This document shows positions 1 through 8,249 of a DNA stretch of 64,000 bases, one piece after another. The first letter of the stretch is position 1, and every line of letters begins with the position of its first letter. A model generated the notes under the pieces. The model did not search any database. It was not told the origin of the DNA and saw only the letters and a list, made by a program, of their open reading frames with translations. Source of the stretch: Streptomyces sp. L-9-10. Lineage in GTDB: Bacteria > Actinomycetota > Actinomycetes > Streptomycetales > Streptomycetaceae. The stretch is taken from contig NZ_PHRF01000090.1 of the NCBI RefSeq assembly GCF_004151105.1, forward strand, positions 186,001 to 250,000, in the 5' to 3' direction. A program made the position numbers and the translations under genes.

Positions 1-1406
1 AACTCGCCGCTGTTCACGGTGACGAGCCCGGCACGGATCCGCCGGGCGATCCGCTCCGCGCGGAGCGGATCGGCACACCACACCGCTCCCGCGAGTCCGT
101 AGACCGAGTCGTTGGCCATCCGGACGGCCTCCTGTTCGTCCCGGTAGCGCATGAGACACACCACCGGGCCGAAGATCTCTTCCCTGGCTATCGCCATGTC
201 GCCGGTGACATCGGCGAAGACGGTGGGGAGTACCCAGTGGCCCGCGTCCAGACCGTCGGGAATCCGGTCCTCCGGAGCGCTGCCACCGGCGACCAGACGC
301 GCGCCTTCCGCCACCCCCCGCTCGATATGGGACAGCACACCGGCGTATTGCCCGGCCGTGGCCACGGGACCGATGTGGTCACCGGCCACGGCCGGATCGC
401 CGAGCCGCCAGCGGCCGGCCTCCGCCGCGGCGAGCGCGACCGCCTCGTCGTACACCGCGTCGGGCAGCAGCACGCGGGTGCACGCGGTGCACGTCTGCCC
501 GGAGTTGAAGAAGGCGTCGGCGAGCGCCACCCGTACGGCCCGGTCCAGATCCGTGACCGTCCGGCCGTCCCGTTCATCGGCGAGGATCACCCGGGCGGAC
601 TTCCCGCCGAGCTCCAGGCCCACCCGCTTGACGGTTCCGGCGGCGGCCGCCGCGACGGAGCGGCCCGCCGCGGTGGACCCGGTGAACGAGACCGCGTCGA
701 CATCGGGATGGGAGGCGAGAGCAGCGCCGACCACCGCGCCCGATCCTGTGATCAGGTTGAACACCCCGCCGGGCGCGCCGACGGCGCGGCACGCGTCGGC
801 GAGGACCTCGGCCAGCAGGAAGGCGTTCAACGGGGCGTCGCAGCTCGGTTTGAGGACGACCGTGCAGCCTGCGGCGAGTGCGGCGGCGACCTTGGCCGCG
901 GCGAGGTAGAGGGGGTAGTTCCACGGTGTGATGGCGGCGACGACGCCCACCGGTTCCTGTACGACCTGGGAGGATCCGATGCGTTCCTCCCACGCGTGGC
1001 CGGCCAGGATGTCGGCGTAGGACCGGAACACCTCGGCCGCGAGACGCGTCTGCGCGTGGAGGGCGTTGTCGAGCGGGGCGCCCATCTCCGCGCTGATCAC
1101 CTCGGCGAAGTCCGCCTCGCGCTCCCCGATTCCCGCCGCGACCGCGGAGAGCAGCGCCCGGCGGGTGGCGACGTCCGTCGCGGCCCAGGCCGGGAACGCG
1201 GCGCGGGCCGCGGCCACCGCGAGGGACACATCGTCCCGCGTCCCCTCCGGCACCTGGCCCACCGCGCCGCGGCCGGTGGGATCGGTCACGACGGTGTACG
1301 GGCCGCCGGGCCCGCCGGAGGGGGCCTGCCACGCGCCGCCTATCCGGAAGTGCGCGCGTTCCGTGTCGAGGCGGCCTCTGGTGGTGTGGGTGACCGGATG
1401 ACCCAT
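1..1406 (-). CDS. Aldehyde dehydrogenase family protein (3' end cut by window edge)
   Basis: NAD(P)+-dependent oxidation of an aldehyde to the acid; the substrate cannot be read from the sequence. The reading frame is open from ATG at 1406 to the window start, 468 codons, so only the last few residues are probably missing (family about 475-490). Visible family landmarks are TPWNYPLY (cofactor region), FTGS, LELGGKS with the general-base Glu, NSGQTC with the catalytic Cys, and EIFGPV near the C-terminus. GAGGAG lies 7 nt before the ATG. It is divergent from the sugar dehydrogenase at 1869, and two copies of a 14-bp dyad lie 100-150 bp upstream of its start. Overlapping antisense frames are artefacts of high GC. 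Confidence 0.93.
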   Translation of the reverse strand, partial: MGHPVTHTTRGRLDTERAHFRIGGAWQAPSGGPGGPYTVVTDPTGRGAVGQVPEGTRDDVSLAVAAARAAFPAWAATDVATRRALLSAVAAGIGEREADFAEVISAEMGAPLDNALHAQTRLAAEVFRSYADILAGHAWEERIGSSQVVQEPVGVVAAITPWNYPLYLAAAKVAAALAAGCTVVLKPSCDAPLNAFLLAEVLADACRAVGAPGGVFNLITGSGAVVGAALASHPDVDAVSFTGSTAAGRSVAAAAAGTVKRVGLELGGKSARVILADERDGRTVTDLDRAVRVALADAFFNSGQTCTACTRVLLPDAVYDEAVALAAAEAGRWRLGDPAVAGDHIGPVATAGQYAGVLSHIERGVAEGARLVAGGSAPEDRIPDGLDAGHWVLPTVFADVTGDMAIAREEIFGPVVCLMRYRDEQEAVRMANDSVYGLAGAVWCADPLRAERIARRIRAGLVTVNSGE

Positions 1407-1505
1407 GGTCGTGCTCCTCAAGGGCGACTGGGGATTCGGTGGACGACGGCGCGGCGGGCCGGCGGGGCAGCCGTGCTTGGCTGGTTCCGAACGGTAGGTC
1501 GCTAC

Positions 1506-1552
1506 TGATTCGAGAGTCAATAGAGGTCGCGCAATTGCTGATTCTTGAATCA
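1506..1552. promoter_or_regulatory. Twin 14-bp dyads upstream of aldehyde dehydrogenase
   Basis: TGATTCTTGAATCA (1539-1552) is a perfect 6-2-6 dyad. TGATTCGAGAGTCA (1506-1519) is the same motif with one mismatch in the right arm. The copies start 33 bp apart, about three helical turns, in an AT-richer island. This is what a pair of operators for a dimeric regulator looks like; the regulator is unknown. Confidence 0.4.
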
Positions 1553-1715
1553 ATATCCGGCCGCTCGTTTCGCCGCCTGGGCAAGCGCGGTCCGGCAGGC
1601 GCGGCCTGGGCGTGCTTCGAGGAGTGCGGCGACGGCGGGCGTGACGGAAAGCGGAACCGGGAAGTGGAAACAGGAAGCGAAACGGAAACGCGAACGGAGG
1701 TGCAGGGGTGGGGTA

Positions 1716-1729
1716 TTGGTCTAGGCCAA
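1716..1729. promoter_or_regulatory. DasR-like (dre) operator
   Basis: TTGGTCTAGGCCAA is a near-perfect palindrome close to the DasR-responsive element consensus ACTGGTCTAGACCAGT. DasR is the GlcNAc-responsive GntR regulator of streptomycetes. It lies about 140 bp before the sugar dehydrogenase start in the divergent intergenic region, so it could control either gene. Confidence 0.5.
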
Positions 1730-1868
1730 GCCGCCCTGTCCCTGTATCCTCATCCGTAGCCAGTAGCACACAATCCCCCCACCCAGGTTGCGTGCTGGCA
1801 CGGGCGACGCCCATACACCTGCCCAAAGCAGCCGGGTTCCCCCCATTCGCCGCACCAGGAGGGTCACG

Positions 1869-3008
1869 GTGAAAGTTCGCACCAGAAGCTCGGCGATCAT
1901 CGGCTCCATCTGCCTCGTCGCTTCCCTCGCCTTAACCACGGCGTCCGCCGACGAGCCCGCCGTCCCGCGTCAGGCGGCGGCCGAAGTGGCGCTCACGAAA
2001 GTGGCCACAGCCCAGAATCCCATCGCCGGCGCCGCCGGGCCCGGTGACACGGTCTGGATAGCCGAACGCGCGGGCACCGTAAGGGTCCTGGGCGATCAGG
2101 GGCTCGGCGCGCCCGTCCTCGACATATCGGGCGAGACCACCACCGACGGCGAACGCGGCCTGCTGGGCATCGCGTTCGACAAGGAGTTCGCGCACTTCTA
2201 CATCTCGTTCACCAACCTTGAAGGCACCAGCACCGTGGACGAGTTCGCCGTACAGGACGGCAAGCTCCAGCCGGACACCCGGCGCACGGTCCTCACCCAG
2301 ACGCAGCCGTACTCCAACCACAACGGCGGCGACATCAGGTTCGGCCCCGACGGCTATCTCTACATCGCCTTCGGCGACGGCGGTTCGGGCGGCGATCCGC
2401 ACGGCAACGGGCAGAAGCTCGACACGCTGCTCGGCAAGCTGCTGCGGATCGACCCGAGCGGCGGCGAGCCGTACGCGATCCCGTCGGACAACCCGTTCGT
2501 GGACGACCCGAACGCCAAGGGCGAGATCTGGGCGTACGGGCTGCGCAACCCGTGGCGGTTCTCCTTCGACGCGGGCACGGGCGACCTGTTGATCGCCGAC
2601 GTCGGCCAGAGCGCCTGGGAGGAGATCGACTGGGCCCCGGCGGACAGCGAGGGCGGCGAGAACTACGGCTGGTCCTCGATGGAGGGCAACCACCCCTTCC
2701 GGGGCGGGACGGAGCCCGCGAACCACGTGCCGCCGGTCCACGAGTACGACCGTAACGGGCTGGGCTGCTCGGTGACCGGCGGATACGTCTACCGGGGCGA
2801 CGCGATCCCGGAGCTCAAGGGGCAGTACCTGTTCAGCGACTACTGCGACGGCACCGTCCGCGCGCTGCAGATAGAGAACGGCAAGGTGACCGGCGAGAGC
2901 GACCTCGGGGTCAACGGCGGCGAGACCATCTCGTTCGTGCAGGACGGCGACGGCGAGCTGTACGTGCTCGGCATCGGCGGCAGCATCTCCCGTATCGACC
3001 CGGCGTAA
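1869..3008 (+). CDS. Secreted PQQ-dependent sugar (sorbosone/glucose) dehydrogenase family protein
   Basis: Exported six-bladed propeller of the GSDH/sorbosone dehydrogenase family, which oxidises sugars or aldoses with PQQ. The chosen GTG at 1869 has AGGAGGG 5 nt upstream and gives a clean signal peptide: Arg-rich start, hydrophobic core, cleavage about residue 27 after TASA. An upstream in-frame start would bury this signal. Family blocks include GERGLLGIAFD, NHNGGDIRFGPDGYLYIAFGDGG, LLGKLLRIDP, YGLRNPWRFSFD and ADVGQSAWEEID. Length is 379 aa, somewhat short but complete. Codon 22 (1932-1934) is TTA, the rare bldA-dependent leucine codon of Streptomyces, inside the signal peptide. A DasR-like site lies upstream and a perfect hairpin terminator downstream. 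Electron acceptor and substrate are unknown. Confidence 0.9.
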   Translation: MKVRTRSSAIIGSICLVASLALTTASADEPAVPRQAAAEVALTKVATAQNPIAGAAGPGDTVWIAERAGTVRVLGDQGLGAPVLDISGETTTDGERGLLGIAFDKEFAHFYISFTNLEGTSTVDEFAVQDGKLQPDTRRTVLTQTQPYSNHNGGDIRFGPDGYLYIAFGDGGSGGDPHGNGQKLDTLLGKLLRIDPSGGEPYAIPSDNPFVDDPNAKGEIWAYGLRNPWRFSFDAGTGDLLIADVGQSAWEEIDWAPADSEGGENYGWSSMEGNHPFRGGTEPANHVPPVHEYDRNGLGCSVTGGYVYRGDAIPELKGQYLFSDYCDGTVRALQIENGKVTGESDLGVNGGETISFVQDGDGELYVLGIGGSISRIDPA

Positions 3009-3080
3009 CCACGAGTCCGGTCCGGTTCGAAGGGGCCGTGGGTTGACGGCCCACCGCTCCGGTGGATGAAACACACCAGG

Positions 3081-3116
3081 TCAGGCCCGGTGCTGAGAAG
3101 TCAGCACCGGGCCTGA
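3081..3116 (+). terminator. Perfect 16-bp hairpin terminator
   Basis: TCAGGCCCGGTGCTGA (3081-3096), loop GAAG, then TCAGCACCGGGCCTGA (3101-3116): a perfect 16-bp stem with a 4-nt loop, 72 bp after the sugar dehydrogenase stop. There is no T-run, as is usual for Streptomyces. Confidence 0.85.
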
Positions 3117-3303
3117 TGTGCTGCGCGGCCTCCGATGGCACGCTACTGAACGTGACCACACGGCCCCGACCGGTACGGTGCGTCGCCGACCGTCTCGGGA
3201 GACCATGGAAGCACCGGAAAGGCACGGGAGACATCCCGGCGCCGCGGCTCCAGGGCGGCGCACCGGGAACGCCCCGCACCGGCAGGTGGAAGGAGCGTCC
3301 GGG

Positions 3304-5385
3304 ATGGGTGAATCGGGATCCTTCGATGCCGGGGGTGCCGGCGACTCCTCCGGCCCCTTCCCGGAGCGGCCGAGCGGGGTGCTGGACGCCCTCGGCGTTG
3401 CGGTCGTGGCGCTGGACACGGCCGGGCGGATCGTCCTGTGGGACCCGCGGGCCGAAGAGCTCTTCGGTTACTCCGCGCGGGAAGCGCTGGGACGGCACGC
3501 GGCGCGGCTGCTGGTCGACGACCGATGCGCGGACCTGGTGGCCGGCACGTACGAACGGATGCTGGAGACCGGCGTGGGCTGGTCCGGTACCGTTCCCGTC
3601 CGGACCGAGCACGGCGGTACGCGGCTGGTGGAATTCCGCTGGACGCGACTACCGGGCGACCAGGGGGACTTCTTCGCGCTGGGTACCGCCACGGACGCGT
3701 CGACGCTGCGTGAAGTGGAGCGGGACATCGCGTTGTCCACGCAGTTGATCGCCCAGTCGCCGATCGGGCTGGCGGTACTGGACACCGAGCTGCGCTTTGT
3801 GGCCGTCAATCCGGCGATGGAACGGATCCACGGTCTGCCGGCCAAGGACCAGCTGGGCCGGAGTCTCGGCGAGATCCTGCCCTCGATCAGCGTCGAGGCG
3901 TCCGAAGCGCTGGCCAGGGACGTGCTCGAGTCCGGCCGCCCTCAGATCGACACGTACACCATCGGCCGCACCGCGGCCGACCCTGGCAACGATCACGCCT
4001 GGTCCGTCTCCGTCTACCGGCTGGAGGATTCCCACGGACAGGTTCTGGGTGTGGCCACGTCGGTAGTGGATGTCACCGATCGGTACGGCGCGATCACAGC
4101 GGCGGCCGAGGCACGCCGGCGTCTGGGCCTGATCGCCGAGGGCTCCGCCCGTATCGGAACCACCCTGGACATCACACAGACGGCCCGTGAACTGGCCGAC
4201 GTCGTGGTGCCAGGACTCAGCGACATCGCGGTGGTGGACGTACTCGACTCCACCCTGGGCCAGCGCCGCCCCGCGGCACTCGACAGCGGCCCGGTGCTCC
4301 TGCGCACCCTCGCGATGAAGGCCGCCTGCCCCGCGGAGGTGGCCCCCGCCTTCGGCACCGCCGACCAGCTGGTCCGCCACGACGCCGACCGGCTGGTCAC
4401 CCAGTGCCTGCGGACCGGTCGCCCGGTCATGGTGGCTCACGTGGACGAAGGCGATCTGGCGCGCATCGCCCGCGACGCCGGAGCCGCCGCCGCCCTGGCC
4501 AGGAACGGCATCCACTCGTATCTCGCGATACCGCTGGCCGCCCAGGGCGAGGCACGGGGAGTGCTGAGCCTGATGCGCGGCCCCAACGCGCTCCCGTTCA
4601 CGGCGGACGACTCCATCCTGGCCGGTGAACTGGCGGGCCGGACCGCGGTGTCCCTCGACAACGCGCGCCTGTACGAGAGCGTCCGCAACACGGCGGTGAC
4701 CCTCCAGCGCAGCCTGTTGCCGCGACCGGCGCCGCCCGAGAGCCTGGAGGTCGCCACGCGCTACCAACCCGCGGTCGCCACCAACGAGGTGGGCGGCGAC
4801 TGGTTCGATGTCATCCCCCTCGCGGGGGACAGGACCGCGCTCGTGGTGGGCGATGTGATGGGCAGCGGCATCGACGCGGCCGCCGCGATGGGCCGCCTGC
4901 GCACCGCCACCGCCACGCTGGCCGACCTCGACCTCCCGCCCTCCGAGGTGCTGCGGCACCTCGACAAGATCACCGCCGGTCTGGAGCCCTACTTCGCCAC
5001 CTGCATCTACGTCGAATACGACCCGCACAGCGACCGATGCCGCATCGCCGGGGCCGGACACCTGCCTCCGGCACTCATCCCCACCGGCCGGCCTCCCGAG
5101 CTGCTCGACCTGCCGTCCGGCGCACCTCTCGGGGTCGGCGGGGTCCCCTTCGAGACAACCACCGCGCCCCTGTACCCCGGAGACCAACTGGTCCTCTACA
5201 CCGACGGCTTGGTCGAAACCCGCCGCGACGCCATCGACGAACGCCTCGACGTCTTCCTCCGTGTGCTCGACGCTCCCGGCCGTTCTCTGGAGGAAACCTG
5301 CGACCGTCTTCTGGACACGCTGCGTGATCCATACGATCAGGACGACGTGGCGATACTGATCGCCCGGCCTCGACCGCACCCCTGA
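3304..5385 (+). CDS. PAS-PAS-GAF-PP2C (SpoIIE-type) serine phosphatase
   Basis: Cytosolic sensor phosphatase of 693 aa. PAS1 is about residues 20-125 (ALGVAVVALDTAGRIVLW...LFGYSAREALG) and PAS2 about 140-260 (LIAQSPIGLAVLD...NPAMERIHGLPA). A GAF domain spans about 285-440 and a PP2C/SpoIIE domain about 455-690. Metal-binding aspartates are visible in VGGDWFDV, VGDVMGSG, YTDGLVE and DDVAIL. Such proteins dephosphorylate anti-anti-sigma factors in partner-switching cascades. There is no kinase or HATPase domain, so the signal probably enters through PAS or GAF. ATG at 3304 has AGGAG 8 nt upstream; the frame is open back to 3118, but that segment does not resemble a PAS domain. No antagonist gene is adjacent, so the partner is unknown. 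Confidence 0.92.
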   Translation: MGESGSFDAGGAGDSSGPFPERPSGVLDALGVAVVALDTAGRIVLWDPRAEELFGYSAREALGRHAARLLVDDRCADLVAGTYERMLETGVGWSGTVPVRTEHGGTRLVEFRWTRLPGDQGDFFALGTATDASTLREVERDIALSTQLIAQSPIGLAVLDTELRFVAVNPAMERIHGLPAKDQLGRSLGEILPSISVEASEALARDVLESGRPQIDTYTIGRTAADPGNDHAWSVSVYRLEDSHGQVLGVATSVVDVTDRYGAITAAAEARRRLGLIAEGSARIGTTLDITQTARELADVVVPGLSDIAVVDVLDSTLGQRRPAALDSGPVLLRTLAMKAACPAEVAPAFGTADQLVRHDADRLVTQCLRTGRPVMVAHVDEGDLARIARDAGAAAALARNGIHSYLAIPLAAQGEARGVLSLMRGPNALPFTADDSILAGELAGRTAVSLDNARLYESVRNTAVTLQRSLLPRPAPPESLEVATRYQPAVATNEVGGDWFDVIPLAGDRTALVVGDVMGSGIDAAAAMGRLRTATATLADLDLPPSEVLRHLDKITAGLEPYFATCIYVEYDPHSDRCRIAGAGHLPPALIPTGRPPELLDLPSGAPLGVGGVPFETTTAPLYPGDQLVLYTDGLVETRRDAIDERLDVFLRVLDAPGRSLEETCDRLLDTLRDPYDQDDVAILIARPRPHP

Positions 5386-5420
5386 CCGACCGCACCCCTG
5401 ATCCACCGAGGCGCCGGTCA

Positions 5421-5457
5421 GGGCCGAGAGGGGGACACGACGGCCCCCTCCCGGCCC
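5421..5457. terminator. Bidirectional hairpin between convergent genes
   Basis: Arms GGGCCGAGAGGGGG (5421-5434) and CCCCCTCCCGGCCC (5444-5457), one mismatch, 9-nt loop. It sits between the phosphatase stop and the metE stop and can serve both. Confidence 0.7.
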
Positions 5458-5467
5458 TCGGCTCACA

Positions 5468-7786
5468 TCAGGATCCGGGAAGTTCCGCCCGTACCGTGCG
5501 GGCGGCGGAGACCAGGTTCTCCAGGGACGCGCGGGTCTCGGGCCAGCCCCGGGTCTTCAGACCGCAGTCGGGATTGACCCACAGCCGGTCGGCCGGGATG
5601 GCTTCCAGCCCCTTGCGGAGCAGCGCGGCGGCTTCGTCCACGCCGGGCACGCGCGGGGAGTGGATGTCGTACACGCCGGGGCCCGCCTCGCGGGGGTAGC
5701 CGTGTGCGGCGAGTTCGCTCGCGACCTGCATGTGGGAGCGGGCGGCCTCCAGGCTGATGACGTCGGCGTCGAGGTCGTCGATGGCCTGGACGATGTCGCC
5801 GAACTCGGCGTAGCACATGTGGGTGTGGATCTGGGTGTCCGGACGCACACCGCTGGTGGTGAGGCGGAAGGACTCGGTGGCCCAGTCCAGATACGCGGCG
5901 TGGCCGGCGGTGCGCAGCGGCAGTGTCTCGCGCAGGGCGGGTTCGTCGACCTGGATGACCGAGGTGCCGGCCGCCTCCAGGTCGGCGACCTCGTCGCGCA
6001 GGGCGAGGGCCACCTGGCGGGCCGTGTCGCCGAGCGGCTGGTCGTCGCGGACGAAGGACCAGGCGAGCATGGTGACCGGGCCCGTGAGCATGCCCTTGAC
6101 GGGGCGCTCGCTGAGTGACTGGGCGTAGGAGGTCCAGCGCACCGTCATCGGCTCGGGGCGGGAGATGTCGCCGGCGAGGATCGGCGGGCGGACGTAGCGG
6201 GTGCCGTACGACTGGACCCAGCCGTGCTGTGTGGCGAGGTAGCCGGTGAGCTGCTCGGCGAAGTACTGGACCATGTCGTTGCGTTCGGGCTCGCCGTGCA
6301 CCAGGACATCGATGCCCGTCTTCTCCTGGAAGGAGATGACCTCGCCGATCTCGGCCTTGATGCGCTCCTCGTAGCCGGCGGTGCCGATCCGCCCCGTGCG
6401 CAGATCGGCGCGGGCCGTGCGCAGTTCACCGGTCTGCGGGAACGAGCCGATGGTGGTCGTCGGCAGCAAGGGCAGCCTGAGGTGGGCGCGCTGGGCGGCG
6501 GCGCGCTCGGTGTACGGCTGCGAGCGGCGGCCGTCGGCGTCGGTGATGGCGGCGGCCCTGGCGCGTACGGCCGGGTCGTGGGTGATCGCCGAGTTGGTGC
6601 GGGAGGCGAGGTCGGCGCGGTTGGCGGCGATCGCGGCGGCGATGGTGTCGGTTCCCTGGGCGAGTCCCTTGGCCAGGGTGACGATCTCGTCGGTCTTCTG
6701 ACGGGCGAAGGCGAGCCAGCGCAGGATCTGCGGGTCGATGTCCCGTTCGGCCGCGGTGTCGAGCGGTACGTGCAGGAGGGAGCAGGAGGCGGCCACATCG
6801 ACCCGGCCGGCGAGGCCGAGCAGGGTGGCGAGGGTGGACAGCGACTTCTCGAAGTTGTTGATCCAGATGTTGCGGCCGTTGACGACGCCCGCGACGAGAC
6901 GCTTGCCGGGCAGTCCGCCGACGGCCGCGAGGTCGTCGAGGTTGGCGGCGGCCGCGTCGGTGAAGTCCAGTGCCAGACCGTCGACCGGGGCCTTCGCCAG
7001 GATGGGCAGGGCCTCGCCGAGCCGGTCGAAGTAGGAGGCGACGAGCAGCTTCGGCCGGTCGGACGCACCGCCGAGTTCACGGTACGCGCGGGCGGCGGCG
7101 TTCAGCTCGGCGGGCGTGCGGTCCTGGGCCAGGGCGGGCTCGTCGAGCTGGACCCACTCGGCGCCGGCGGCGCGCAGTTCGGCGAGCACCTCGGCGTAGA
7201 CGGGCAGCAGCCGGTCCAGCAGGGTCAGCGGTTCGAAGTCGGCGGCCACCCCCGGGGCGGGCTTGGCCAGCAGGAGGTAGGTGATCGGGCCGACCAGCAC
7301 CGGGCGGGCGGCGAGGCCGAGCGCGAGGGCTTCCGTCAGCTCGGCGACCTGCTTGGCGGAGTCGGCCGCGAAGACCGTGTCCGGGCCCAACTCGGGTACC
7401 AGGTAGTGGTAGTTGGTGTCGAACCACTTGGTCATCTCAAGGGGAGCCACGTCCTGGTTGCCACGCGCCATGGCGAAGTAGCCGTCGAGCGCGTCGGCTT
7501 CGACGGCCGCACGGTGCCGCTGGGGGACAGCGCCGACCATGACACTGGTGTCCAGGACGTGGTCGTAGTACGAGAAGTCACCTGTCGGCACCTCGTGGAT
7601 GCCGGCGTCGGCCAACTGCCGCCAGTTCGAACGGCGCAGGCCCTCGGCGGTCTCCTTCAGGGCGTCGGCGGTGACGCGGCCCTTCCAGTAGCCCTCGATG
7701 GCCTTCTTCAGTTCACGGTTCCGACCCTGGCGGGGGTAGCCGTACACGGTGGCCCGTGCTGCCGCGGCCGCGGACTTCGCTGTCAC
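5468..7786 (-). CDS. metE: Cobalamin-independent methionine synthase
   Basis: Transfers the methyl group of 5-methyltetrahydropteroyl-triglutamate to homocysteine, making methionine without B12; cytosolic. It is 772 aa (E. coli MetE 753). The N-terminal half starts YGYPRQGRNRELKKAIE, and the C-terminal catalytic half begins near TTTIGSFPQT. Zinc ligands are visible in HTHMCY (His, Cys) and NPDCGLKTRGW (Cys). The GTG at 7786 is preceded by GAAGGAG, and the protein then starts like other actinobacterial MetE. The frame is open 44 codons further, but that stretch lies in the riboswitch leader. Expression should be shut off by B12 through the riboswitch at 7963-8131, implying a B12-dependent MetH elsewhere in the genome. 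Confidence 0.97.
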   Translation of the reverse strand: MTAKSAAAAARATVYGYPRQGRNRELKKAIEGYWKGRVTADALKETAEGLRRSNWRQLADAGIHEVPTGDFSYYDHVLDTSVMVGAVPQRHRAAVEADALDGYFAMARGNQDVAPLEMTKWFDTNYHYLVPELGPDTVFAADSAKQVAELTEALALGLAARPVLVGPITYLLLAKPAPGVAADFEPLTLLDRLLPVYAEVLAELRAAGAEWVQLDEPALAQDRTPAELNAAARAYRELGGASDRPKLLVASYFDRLGEALPILAKAPVDGLALDFTDAAAANLDDLAAVGGLPGKRLVAGVVNGRNIWINNFEKSLSTLATLLGLAGRVDVAASCSLLHVPLDTAAERDIDPQILRWLAFARQKTDEIVTLAKGLAQGTDTIAAAIAANRADLASRTNSAITHDPAVRARAAAITDADGRRSQPYTERAAAQRAHLRLPLLPTTTIGSFPQTGELRTARADLRTGRIGTAGYEERIKAEIGEVISFQEKTGIDVLVHGEPERNDMVQYFAEQLTGYLATQHGWVQSYGTRYVRPPILAGDISRPEPMTVRWTSYAQSLSERPVKGMLTGPVTMLAWSFVRDDQPLGDTARQVALALRDEVADLEAAGTSVIQVDEPALRETLPLRTAGHAAYLDWATESFRLTTSGVRPDTQIHTHMCYAEFGDIVQAIDDLDADVISLEAARSHMQVASELAAHGYPREAGPGVYDIHSPRVPGVDEAAALLRKGLEAIPADRLWVNPDCGLKTRGWPETRASLENLVSAARTVRAELPGS

Positions 7787-7962
7787 GGAAATCTCCTTCG
7801 CGAGATGACTCCTGAACTCCCGGAGACGGGACGCGGACGCGAAGGGGTGACGAACCGTACGGACCCGGCTCGCGCATCCGCGCGGCCTTCCGTCTGGTAT
7901 GTACGCCGACCCGCCCACGAGGTCACCGGGATATCCGCACGCGATCGGTCACGTACGGGCAA

Positions 7963-8131
7963 CGGGCAGGTCTTCGGACTCGCGGGCACGTCTGCCGGGG
8001 CAGATTCCTACTGGCCGTCGCTTCCCAGATCCGCGGTCGGATCCAGTGCGTATGACGGCGGTCGTTCCCGCTCACCGCTGCGGGGCAGTCCCGGATTCCC
8101 ACCGGGTTCCCTCTTACGACGCGCCTGCCTG
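7963..8131 (-). ncRNA. Cobalamin riboswitch in the metE leader
   Basis: Read on the minus strand the leader contains AAGAGGGAACCCGGTG, then GAATCCGGGACTGCCCCGC, AGCGGT, and near the 3' end AGTCCGAAGACCTGCC. These are the conserved core strings of the AdoCbl/B12 aptamer. The closing P1 helix can be GGCAGG (8124-8129) with CCTGCC (7965-7970). About 175 nt then separate the aptamer from the metE GTG, room for an expression platform. B12 binding is known to repress metE in such arrangements. Confidence 0.93.
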
Positions 8132-8160
8132 GCGGACAGGGCGAACCAGCTGCACGGTCC

Positions 8161-8166
8161 AGCCTA
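8161..8166 (-). promoter_or_regulatory. Candidate -10 of the metE riboswitch transcript
   Basis: TAGGCT on the minus strand, a common Streptomyces -10 form. It would start transcription about 8154, just upstream of the aptamer. No convincing -35 is visible, so this is tentative. Confidence 0.35.
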
Positions 8167-8249
8167 GAGGGCGGACCATTCCTCGCGCACCACCGCTCAC
8201 ATTCCGGAACGTGACATGAGACACGGGATCCGCCCCCGGGGGCAGGTCG

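Noticed and set aside
574..1584. Minus-strand frame over the aldehyde dehydrogenase
   Set aside because: It is one frame off from the real gene, with Arg/Gly-rich translation; the true frame runs from 1406 off the window edge.
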